Shown here: piece by piece, positions 6,633 through 11,761 of the stretch
Layout: each line of letters begins with the position of its first letter
How positions within the stretch are numbered: the stretch's first letter is position 1
Source of the DNA: Acidobacteriota bacterium
GTDB lineage: Bacteria > Acidobacteriota > Thermoanaerobaculia > Multivoradales > JAHEKO01
DNA: 11,761 nt
Assembly (NCBI GenBank): GCA_029861655.1
Contig: JAOTZA010000077.1
Span: forward strand, 1-11,761
Reading direction: 5' to 3'
Made by a program: the position numbers and the translations under genes
Notes under the pieces: model-generated
The model's input: only the letters and a program-made list of their open reading frames with translations
Told to the model about the DNA's origin: nothing
Database searches by the model: none

Positions 6633-6638
6633 AGTATA
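6633..6638 (-). promoter_or_regulatory. Candidate -10 box for a leaderless midA transcript
   Basis: TATACT on the minus strand, separated by 7 nt from the midA ATG at 6625. This spacing places the transcription start on or next to the A of the ATG, and the absence of any Shine-Dalgarno sequence fits a leaderless message. No convincing -35 is seen. Confidence 0.45.
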
Positions 6639-6716
6639 AAGAGAGATAGATGGCGCGGCCTTTGCGCGATGGTCTTCTTCCCCGTCACCGGCTCGAAGCC
6701 CGCAGGAACCGCAAAC

Positions 6717-6732
6717 CGATCACCGTTGATCG
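6717..6732. promoter_or_regulatory. Operator-like dyad CGATCA-N4-TGATCG
   Basis: A perfect 6+6 inverted repeat with a 4-nt centre, 91 nt upstream of the midA start. Size and symmetry are those of a dimeric regulator site, but a short hairpin is an equal explanation. No regulator is identified. Confidence 0.3.
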
Positions 6733-6775
6733 TACTACTGACCTCCGCCCTCGCTCCAGAAACGGCCTCGCCACT

Positions 6776-6827
6776 TCGGGGATCCCGGAAAAGGGAAGTT
6801 CAGCTTCTTTTCACACAGGATCCCCGA
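6776..6827. repeat. 52-nt imperfect hairpin (10-bp outer stem)
   Basis: Outer arms TCGGGGATCC (6776-6785) and GGATCCCCGA (6818-6827) are perfect inverse complements. Inside, AAAA-gg-GAAG pairs with CTTC-TTTT around a ttcag loop, giving two more 4-bp stems with a bulge. The pairing is much longer than other dyads in the window. It may be a remnant of a small palindromic element or an RNA structure; no function is assigned. Confidence 0.6.
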
Positions 6828-6933
6828 TTTGGGGCTCGCCCTGCGGGCGCTCGCCAGCGCCGGGCGAAGAAACCATCGCGAGTTACGGCCGCGGCCATCC
6901 AGGCGAGGTACCCGCTTTCCTGGCGCGGCCGAA

Positions 6934-6975
6934 GGCTCCATCAGGGACGTTTGACCGAGCGCATGGCTCCATCAG
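6934..6975 (+). repeat. Direct repeat ggctccatcag, two copies
   Basis: The 11-mer occurs at 6934-6944 and 6965-6975, 31 nt apart start to start, in the midA-rfaE1 spacer. Exact copies, unknown role. Confidence 0.5.
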
Positions 6976-7138
6976 CGGAGTGCTTGGAGGATGCGGCGCG
7001 AGGGAAACCGAGGCGCACGCCTCTAGGTCACCGTAGTCCGAGTAGCGTGCGCCGTGCCCTGCGGAGACTTCGGCCGCGTCAGGAATCAGTTCGCCGCCTC
7101 ACGGCACCGACTCTACGGTCAACCACGACGACCACTGC

Positions 7139-7144
7139 TAGAAT
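7139..7144 (+). promoter_or_regulatory. Candidate -10 box for a leaderless rfaE1 transcript
   Basis: TAGAAT followed by 7 nt and the rfaE1 ATG at 7152, the same geometry as upstream of midA. No ribosome binding site precedes the ATG. No convincing -35 was found at 16-18 nt. Confidence 0.45.
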
Positions 7145-7151
7145 CTCGCGA

Positions 7152-8210
7152 ATGGCACAACCCGCGCTTGCGGAATCCCTTCCCACCGCGAGCCGACTCT
7201 GCGAGCTCGTCAACTCGATGGCCGGACAACCGGTCGTGATGTGTGTCGATCTCGTCGCAGACCGTTTTATCACCGGCACCCCAAAACGCATCAGCCGCGA
7301 GGCGCCCGTCTTGATCCTGAAGCACGAGAAAGAGGAGTTTGTCCCCGGTGGAGGCGCCAACGCCGTCGCCAATGTCTCAGCACTGGGCGGCAGGCCGCTG
7401 CCTCTCGGTGTCGTGGGCACCGACGCGAACGGTGTCGAGCTCATCAATTGGCTGGACAAGAACCGGGTGCCGACCGAGGGCATTGCGCGTATCGAAGGCT
7501 ACCGGACGCCGACCAAGACCCGGGTCCTCGGCGGCGGTCGTCACTCGATCAAGCAACAGATCGTACGCTTTGATATCGAGGATCAGGTGATCTTCGACGA
7601 CAACATCGCGTCACTCTATTCCCGAGCGCTCGAATCCTGGAAGGGCAGCGCCAAGATCGCCGTCCTCTCGGACTACGGATACGGTGCGGTGCAGCCGCAG
7701 CATGTCGGACCGTTGCGCCAGACACTCGGCGAGAGCGGCGTCGTCCTATGCGACAGTCGCCACCGGCTGGCCGACTTCGCCGGCGTCGATGGCGCCACTC
7801 CCAATGAAGAAGAGGCCGAGAACCTGGTCGGCGAGCGGCTTGACGACGGAAGCAAGCGACTCCGAGAAGCCGGCAAGCGTCTCAGGAAAGATCTGCGCAC
7901 GAGCTTTGTCCTCATCACCCGGGGCAGTTGCGGCATGAGTCTTTTCGAAGCGGACCGCGTCGCACACATCCCGACCCATGGGTCGGATCAGGTCGCCGAC
8001 GTGACCGGAGCGGGCGACACCGTGATCGGTACCTTCGCACTGGCGCTCGCCGCCGGTGCGACGCCGCTCGAGGCGGCGCTGGTCGCCGACTATGCCGGTG
8101 GTATCGTGGTTCACAAACTCGGCACCGCCACAACCGACGCAGACGAGCTCAAGGTTGCAATCCAAACCGACCCGTTGCCACTCGCCGAGGTGTCGTGGGA
8201 CAGGTTCTAA
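7152..8210 (+). CDS. rfaE1: D-glycero-beta-D-manno-heptose-7-phosphate kinase (PfkB family, RfaE domain I)
   Basis: Cytosolic sugar kinase that phosphorylates heptose 7-phosphate at C1 in the ADP-heptose pathway for LPS inner core. It has 352 residues and equals the kinase half of E. coli HldE. The PfkB/ribokinase fold is shown by PGGGANAVANVSALGG (65-80), by RISREAP (46-52) as in the HldE kinase domain, by ATPNEEEAENL (215-225), and by the C-terminal DVTGAGDTVIGTFALALAAG (283-302), whose Asp289 is the expected catalytic base. The start is ATG 7152, where family homology begins; the frame is open much further upstream but that stretch is not protein-like. It overlaps rfaE2 by 16 nt. The related bifunctional sugar kinase families are alternatives, but the neighbours favour heptose. 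Confidence 0.88.
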   Translation: MAQPALAESLPTASRLCELVNSMAGQPVVMCVDLVADRFITGTPKRISREAPVLILKHEKEEFVPGGGANAVANVSALGGRPLPLGVVGTDANGVELINWLDKNRVPTEGIARIEGYRTPTKTRVLGGGRHSIKQQIVRFDIEDQVIFDDNIASLYSRALESWKGSAKIAVLSDYGYGAVQPQHVGPLRQTLGESGVVLCDSRHRLADFAGVDGATPNEEEAENLVGERLDDGSKRLREAGKRLRKDLRTSFVLITRGSCGMSLFEADRVAHIPTHGSDQVADVTGAGDTVIGTFALALAAGATPLEAALVADYAGGIVVHKLGTATTDADELKVAIQTDPLPLAEVSWDRF

Positions 8211-8668
8211 GCTGGCGAGAACTCCAAGCGCGGCTCGACGAGAAACGTCGTCAGGGCTCGACCGTGGCCCTCGCCAATGGCCACTTCGATCTTCTTCATG
8301 TCGGCCACTTGCGCTACCTCCAAGCGGCTGCCGAGCAAGCGGACCTGCTGGTCGTAGCCATCAACGATGATGCCTCGGTGGCTCGCCTAAAGGGTCCCGG
8401 CCGACCGATCGTGCCGATGGCAGAGAGGGCCGAACTCCTGGCGGCGCTCGCCCCGGTCGATTTCGTAGTTGTCTTCGAAAGCGATTCGCCCGCCGATCTT
8501 CTGGTGAGCCTCAAGCCCCATGTCCACTGCAAGGGAACCGACTACGGCGCCCCCGAGAACGTGCCCGAGTACGAGACCGTGCGCAAGTACGGCGGCCGCA
8601 CAGTGCTGGTCGGCGACCCCAAGGACCACGCCACAAGCGACCTGATCGCAAAGGTCAAGGAACTGTAG
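8195..8668 (+). CDS. rfaE2: D-glycero-beta-D-manno-heptose 1-phosphate adenylyltransferase (RfaE domain II)
   Basis: Nucleotidyltransferase that makes ADP-heptose from heptose 1-phosphate and ATP, equal to the C-terminal half of E. coli HldE but encoded as a separate 157-residue protein. The class signature is LANGHFDLLHVGHLRYLQ (26-43) with HxGH at 35-38; the commoner NGCFD is NGHFD here. LKGPGRPIVP (65-74), AERAELLAAL (76-85), HCKGTDYG (111-118) and the final HATSDLI (145-151), in place of the usual S/T-T-DLI, also fit. The start is GTG 8195, inside the end of rfaE1, with GAGG 4 nt upstream, so translation is coupled. Other cytidylyltransferase-like proteins share the fold, but the rfaE1 partner settles the role. 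Confidence 0.9.
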   Translation: MGQVLSWRELQARLDEKRRQGSTVALANGHFDLLHVGHLRYLQAAAEQADLLVVAINDDASVARLKGPGRPIVPMAERAELLAALAPVDFVVVFESDSPADLLVSLKPHVHCKGTDYGAPENVPEYETVRKYGGRTVLVGDPKDHATSDLIAKVKEL

Positions 8669-9142
8669 GTCCGGCGCGCGGGGCACGCGACCCTTCTGAG
8701 CCGGCCGGCTTTAGCAGCCCGGTCGACCGCCCGGCTGGAAACGGCGCTCCCTACTCAGCCTTGGACGAGTTCGCTCGCGCCTCGTTGTTCGCCCGCGCGG
8801 ACCGCTTGCGACCCCTCCAACAGCTTCCGAGTGCCCGCGGGCTCACAGCGTTCCTGCCGGCGCGTTCGCCGGGCTGCGGCCGGCGCTGGTCGGCGCAGGC
8901 GCTTGATCTTCGGCACGCGGGTCGCACGAGCGGAGCCTTGGAGGCGTTGCGAGGATCCAGCGTGGCGAACAAAGGCGAGACGAGGAAAGGCGATTCGCCG
9001 CACCGCAGCGGCCTCTCTGTCTAATCGCTCCCGAGGCCTCGTACTGAACTCGATCGACAGGGGCGCCGGCCGCTTCAATGGAGCGAGGAGACGCACGAAT
9101 CGCCCGAGGCGAGTCTTCTGCCGAGCCCGCTGGATCGCATGA

Positions 9143-9162
9143 GCCTCGCAGCGCAGCGAGGC
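9143..9162. repeat. 7-bp hairpin gcctcgc/gcgaggc
   Basis: Perfect 7-bp arms around a 6-nt agcgca loop. It lies within a wider inverted pair, cgaatcgcc (9096-9104) with ggcgattcg (9160-9168), which shares its right arm and so offers an alternative fold. Confidence 0.55.
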
Positions 9163-9198
9163 GATTCGCGGGCCGAAGGAGGCACGGGTCACCGATGA

Positions 9199-9216
9199 CA
9201 TCCTTCGAATAGGATG
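9199..9216 (+). promoter_or_regulatory. Hairpin covering the waaC ribosome binding site / -10-like box
   Basis: CATCCT-TCGAAT-AGGATG is a perfect 6-bp stem with a 6-nt loop ending 5 nt before the GTG start. The right arm contains the only Shine-Dalgarno candidate (AGGA, 7 nt from the GTG). TAGGAT (9210-9215) could instead be a -10 box 6 nt before the start. Either reading makes this a likely control point. Confidence 0.45.
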
Positions 9217-9221
9217 ACCAG

Positions 9222-10337
9222 GTGGACGCGCCGCGCATTCTCCTGATCCGCACCAGCGCTCTGGGCGACATCGTTCATGCGCTGCCGGCCCTGACGGCGC
9301 TCAGACGGCATCTCCCCAAGGCGAGGATCGCCTGGGTGGTCGAGAAGGCCTTTGCACCGCTTCTTGAGAGTCATGCCGATCTCGACCAGGTGCTGACCAT
9401 AAACACCAAAGGTTGGAGGCAGAGACCCCTTGCCGCTGAAACCTGGCGTGAGATGGGTCGGTTCATGAGCGAGTTGGACGGCTTCGGCGCCGAGATCGCC
9501 CTCGACCTGATGGGTAACTACAAAGGAACCCTGATCGCAATGCTTGCTCTGTGCGATCGCCGCATCGGCATCTCGAAGCGTTGGCGAAGAGAACCCGCAA
9601 GCGCCGCTTGGCTGACCGACACCGTCCCACCCAACGGTCGGCACGCGGTCAACCAAGCTCTCGCGGTGGCAGGGGCACTCGGTCTGCCTACGGAACCGGC
9701 CGACTTCGGCGGCGACCGGCTGGGCAGCTCCTCGCAGTTGTCGGACGAAACCGAAGATTGCTCGGTAATCCTCCACCCGGGCACCGGCTGGGCAAACAAG
9801 ACCTACCCGCCGGAACGTTGGGGCGAAGTGACGCGGCTGATCGCCAAAGAGACGGGTCGGGACACCTGGGTCTCGGCGGGCCCCGGAGAGAATCGGCTGG
9901 CGGATCGGGTTGTCTCTTCGAGTCAAGGTCACGCGCACTGTCTCGACGACCCTTCCCTTGACGATCTGGTCGAGCGTTTGAGGCACGCCGATCTCGTGCT
10001 GGGAGGCGACACCGGACCGATCCACCTGGCGCATGCTCTCGGTGTCTCGGTGCTGAGCGTCATGGGCCCCACCGATCCCGAGCGCAATGGTCCATATGGA
10101 GCTCCGGAGAGGACGGTCTCGCAGAGGTTGCCTTGCAGCTTCTGTCACCGGCGGCTCGATTCGGTCAAGGCCTGCCTGCTCGAGATACCGCCGCACCTCG
10201 TCGCATCCAGGGCGGTAGAGCTTCTTAGGGAGAGCATGCGCAGCAGCTCGGGCACGCCCAGGCGTCGTGGGGAGGCCGGCCCGGCAGGCTCCCGCGAGGC
10301 GCAGGCTCGGCGAGCACCTTGGGATACCGGCCCGTAG
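9222..10337 (+). CDS. waaC: LPS heptosyltransferase, WaaC-like (glycosyltransferase family 9)
   Basis: Transfers heptose from ADP-heptose to the Kdo region of lipid A at the inner face of the cytoplasmic membrane; ADP-heptose comes from the rfaE1/rfaE2 genes upstream. The 371-residue GT9 (GT-B fold) protein begins ILLIRTSALGDIVHALPAL, with Asp16 in the catalytic position. It contains LHPGTGWANKTYPPERW (184-200), GGDTGPIHLAHALGVSVLSV (261-280) followed by MGPTDPERNGPYG, and the Cys-rich LPCSFCHRRLDSVKACL (303-319). The N-terminus resembles heptosyltransferase I more than WaaF. The start is GTG 9222, the first start before family homology. The last ~30 residues (341-371) are Arg/Pro/Gly/Ala-rich, unlike the family, and look like translated intergenic-type DNA, so the ancestral stop may have been lost. 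Confidence 0.85.
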   Translation: MDAPRILLIRTSALGDIVHALPALTALRRHLPKARIAWVVEKAFAPLLESHADLDQVLTINTKGWRQRPLAAETWREMGRFMSELDGFGAEIALDLMGNYKGTLIAMLALCDRRIGISKRWRREPASAAWLTDTVPPNGRHAVNQALAVAGALGLPTEPADFGGDRLGSSSQLSDETEDCSVILHPGTGWANKTYPPERWGEVTRLIAKETGRDTWVSAGPGENRLADRVVSSSQGHAHCLDDPSLDDLVERLRHADLVLGGDTGPIHLAHALGVSVLSVMGPTDPERNGPYGAPERTVSQRLPCSFCHRRLDSVKACLLEIPPHLVASRAVELLRESMRSSSGTPRRRGEAGPAGSREAQARRAPWDTGP

Positions 10338-10344
10338 CCGGGCC
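10329..10344. other. Stem-loop over the waaC stop codon
   Basis: ggcccg-tagc-cgggcc is a perfect 6-bp stem with the TAG stop in its loop. A second GC-rich pairing, ccccgc with gcgggg, follows at about 10345-10372. No T-run follows, so it is not a classical terminator, but the pair could still end or protect the message. Confidence 0.45.
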
Positions 10345-10414
10345 CCCGCGAGTGCTCTGCGTCTGCGGGGCGCGCCCAGCGATCCATTACACAGCACCTA
10401 CGGAGACAAACCCG

Positions 10415-10420
10415 TATAAT
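10415..10420 (+). promoter_or_regulatory. Consensus -10 box (TATAAT) upstream of pilB
   Basis: A perfect TATAAT in the 163-nt waaC-pilB spacer. The expected transcript start is near 10427, giving about 74 nt of leader before the pilB ATG. No good -35 hexamer stands at the usual distance, so an activator or extended contacts may be needed. The leader also holds an in-frame ATG at 10441. Confidence 0.5.
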
Positions 10421-10500
10421 CAAAGGTCAATCCGTGGATCATGTCCGCAGTCGCAGGGAGACGCGCGACCGAGCTGGGCAGGGTACGAAGCTGGAGCAAC

Positions 10501-11761
10501 ATGGCCAACGTCAATCGAATCGGTGAGATGCTCGTCCAGGCCGGCAAGGTCAGCCAGGACGATTTAAACGAAGCCTTGGCCCTGCAACAGAGCGAAGGGG
10601 GGCGACTCGGAACCCACCTCGTCAAGAAGGGCTTTCTAGAGGACGAAGAGCTCGTCGAGTTTCTCTCCCAACGCTACGGGGTTCCGGCGATCAACCTCGG
10701 CGACATCGAGATCGACGAGTCGATCATCAAGATCATTCCTCCGGACGTAGCGCGCAAGTACACCATTCTGCCGGTTTCCAAAGCCGGAGCCAAGATCACC
10801 ATCGCCATGGTCGATCCGACCAATGTCTTCGCGATGGACGACATCAAGTTCATGACCGGATATAACGTCGAACCCGTCGTGACCTCCGAGTCCGCGTTGC
10901 GCGACGCGATAGACCGTTACTACGGATCGACGCACTCCATCGAGCTCAAGAAGGTCATGGAGGATATTGCCGAACCCGACTCGGAAGATGTCGAGGTTCT
11001 GGATGATGAAGAGGACCTCGACCTCGCCGAACTCGAACAACAGTCGGAAGAGGCGCCGGTCGTTCGCCTGGTCAACATCATCATGACCGACGCCATCAAG
11101 CGAGGGGCCTCGGACATTCACATCGAACCCTACGAGAAGGAATATCGGGTCCGGTACCGCATCGACGGTCTGCTCTACGAGATGATGCGTCCGCCCCTCA
11201 AGCTCAAGGAGGCGATCACCAGCCGGATCAAGATCATGGCCAAGCTCGACATTGCCGAAAAGCGGCTGCCGCAGGATGGCCGGATCAAGATCAAGACCAA
11301 GGTCGGTAGCAAGGTCAAGGACCTGGATTTCCGCGTCTCGGTGCTGCCCGCGATTTTCGGCGAGAAGATTGTCATGCGTCTGCTCGACAAAGACAACCTC
11401 ATGCTCGACATGACGCGGCTGGGCTTCGAGGAAGATTCTCTGCGCCGTTTCGAGCAAGCCATCTTTCGGCCCTATGGCATGGTGCTGGTGACCGGACCGA
11501 CCGGTTCGGGAAAAACCAACACGCTCTACTCCGCCCTGCAGCGCATCAACACCCCGGAGGTCAACATCATGACCGCCGAGGATCCGGTCGAGTTCAACCT
11601 CTCCGGGATCAACCAGGTGCAGATGAAGGAGCAGATCGGGCTCAACTTCGCGGCGACCCTACGTTCCTTCCTGAGACAGGACCCGAACATCGTCCTCGTC
11701 GGTGAGATCCGCGACTTCGAAACCGCCGAGGTGGCGATCAAGGCAGCCATGACTGCCACCT
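10501..11761 (+). CDS. pilB: Type IV pilus assembly ATPase PilB / GspE family, partial (C-terminus beyond the window)
   Basis: Cytoplasmic hexameric ATPase that powers pilus (or type II secretion pseudopilus) polymerisation. 420 codons of a usual ~560-570 are present, open to the window edge. Residues 5-58 form an MshEN-like tandem motif: NRIGEMLVQAGK..., then five residues, then RLGTHLVKKGFL. A GspE N-terminal domain runs to about 145, followed by an acidic linker (about 155-185). The ATPase core has RGASDIHIEP (201-210), the Walker A GPTGSGKT (332-339), the Asp box TAEDPVEF (358-365) and the Walker B region DPNIVLVGEIRD (394-405). ATG 10501 has GGAG 4 nt upstream and gives the normal family start; an in-frame ATG at 10441 would add 20 residues without a good ribosome binding site. 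PilB rather than GspE is favoured by the N-terminal layout, not proved. Confidence 0.9.
   Translation, partial: MANVNRIGEMLVQAGKVSQDDLNEALALQQSEGGRLGTHLVKKGFLEDEELVEFLSQRYGVPAINLGDIEIDESIIKIIPPDVARKYTILPVSKAGAKITIAMVDPTNVFAMDDIKFMTGYNVEPVVTSESALRDAIDRYYGSTHSIELKKVMEDIAEPDSEDVEVLDDEEDLDLAELEQQSEEAPVVRLVNIIMTDAIKRGASDIHIEPYEKEYRVRYRIDGLLYEMMRPPLKLKEAITSRIKIMAKLDIAEKRLPQDGRIKIKTKVGSKVKDLDFRVSVLPAIFGEKIVMRLLDKDNLMLDMTRLGFEEDSLRRFEQAIFRPYGMVLVTGPTGSGKTNTLYSALQRINTPEVNIMTAEDPVEFNLSGINQVQMKEQIGLNFAATLRSFLRQDPNIVLVGEIRDFETAEVAIKAAMTAT

Larger units (their letters stand above)
6626..7151. other. 526-nt divergent intergenic region between midA and rfaE1
   Basis: No gene is supported here. The plus-strand frame of rfaE1 stays open across it, but the translation is arginine/proline/serine-rich and resembles no protein. 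The region must hold the promoters of both neighbours. It contains several dyads: CGATCA-CCGT-TGATCG (6717-6732), a 10-bp inverted repeat TCGGGGATCC/GGATCCCCGA (6776-6827), cgccc-tgc-gggcg (6837-6849) overlapping ggcgct-cgcc-agcgcc (6846-6861), gaggcg-ca-cgcctc (7010-7023), and an 11-bp direct repeat ggctccatcag (6934 and 6965). No tRNA or known structured RNA was recognised. Confidence 0.6.
8669..9221. repeat. 553-nt gene-free, inverted-repeat-rich region between rfaE2 and waaC
   Basis: Several overlapping frames are open on both strands (up to 148 codons on the minus strand), all arginine/alanine-rich and mutually exclusive, which marks stop-poor GC-rich DNA and not a gene. Dyads are dense: AGCCGGCCGGCT (8699-8710), cggtcgaccg (8720-8729), ccggcg-cgtt-cgccgg (8857-8872), GGCGA-T-TCGCC (8989-8999), cgaggcctcg (9032-9041), and gcctcgc-agcgca-gcgaggc (9143-9162). 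The 9-mer ggcgattcg occurs at 8989 and 9160 and inverted at 9096-9104. The pattern suggests an interspersed palindromic repeat or decayed element. No tRNA, RNase P, SRP or tmRNA signature was found. Confidence 0.55.

Noticed and set aside
6600..7151. 184 extra N-terminal codons open in frame with rfaE1
   Set aside because: The translation is not protein-like, overlaps the 5' end of midA on the other strand and lies upstream of where kinase homology begins.
8699..8713. AGCCGGCCGGCT palindrome plus TTT after rfaE2 as a terminator
   Set aside because: The palindrome folds to at most a 4-bp stem and only three T follow, too weak for a confident call.
8755..9201. 148-codon minus-strand frame in the rfaE2-waaC spacer
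   Set aside because: Very Arg/Ala-rich, several rival frames are open at the same place, no ribosome binding site or family. Better explained as repeat-rich DNA.
9189..10397. 402-codon minus-strand frame opposite waaC
   Set aside because: It is antisense to a clear GT9 gene; the frame is open because of third-position GC and shows no recognisable family.
10415..10500. Riboswitch (for example c-di-GMP) in the pilB leader
   Set aside because: The leader is only about 74 nt and none of the conserved blocks of known c-di-GMP riboswitches is visible.
1..11761. tRNA, rRNA, CRISPR array, insertion sequence or transposase
   Set aside because: No tRNA-like TψC or anticodon arrangement, regularly spaced repeats, transposase or integrase frame was found on either strand by eye.

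Overview
The window looks like chromosomal DNA of a Gram-negative, aerobically or anaerobically respiring bacterium. It is GC-rich, its coding sequences are dense, and it carries LPS heptose genes (outer membrane), a type IV pilus or type II secretion assembly ATPase, and a proton-pumping NADH dehydrogenase operon. The order nuoABCD-HIJK without nuoEFG, the style of the NuoC extension and the split rfaE1/rfaE2 pair would fit Acidobacteriota or a related deep phylum. That placement is inference and not secure.

Bases 1-5555, minus strand: a complex I operon read right to left, nuoA, nuoB, nuoC, nuoD, nuoH, nuoI, nuoJ, nuoK (nuoK runs off the left edge). Most junctions are tightly coupled (ATGA at B/C, TGATG at D/H, GTGA at H/I). 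A near-consensus promoter (TTGACA, 16 nt, TACAAT) lies in front of nuoA. The NADH-oxidising subunits NuoE, NuoF and NuoG are absent from the place where they sit in E. coli. One 178-nt gap interrupts the operon between nuoI and nuoJ.

Bases 5591-6625, minus strand: a MidA/NDUFAF7-type SAM-dependent methyltransferase directly upstream of nuoA. In mitochondria this family methylates an arginine of the NuoD homologue during complex I assembly, and the equivalent arginine is present in the NuoD encoded here. This linkage is the most interesting feature of the window.

Bases 6626-7151: a divergent intergenic region rich in dyads. TANNNT-type -10 boxes sit exactly 7 nt before the ATG of both flanking genes, as expected for leaderless transcripts.

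Bases 7152-8668, plus strand: rfaE1 (heptose 7-phosphate kinase) and rfaE2 (heptose 1-phosphate adenylyltransferase) overlap by 16 nt. Together they make ADP-heptose. After a 553-nt, inverted-repeat-rich gene-free stretch comes a WaaC-like heptosyltransferase (9222-10337) that would use the ADP-heptose for the LPS inner core. The window ends inside a PilB/GspE-type ATPase gene (10501 onward) whose N-terminal domain carries a tandem MshEN-like c-di-GMP-binding motif.
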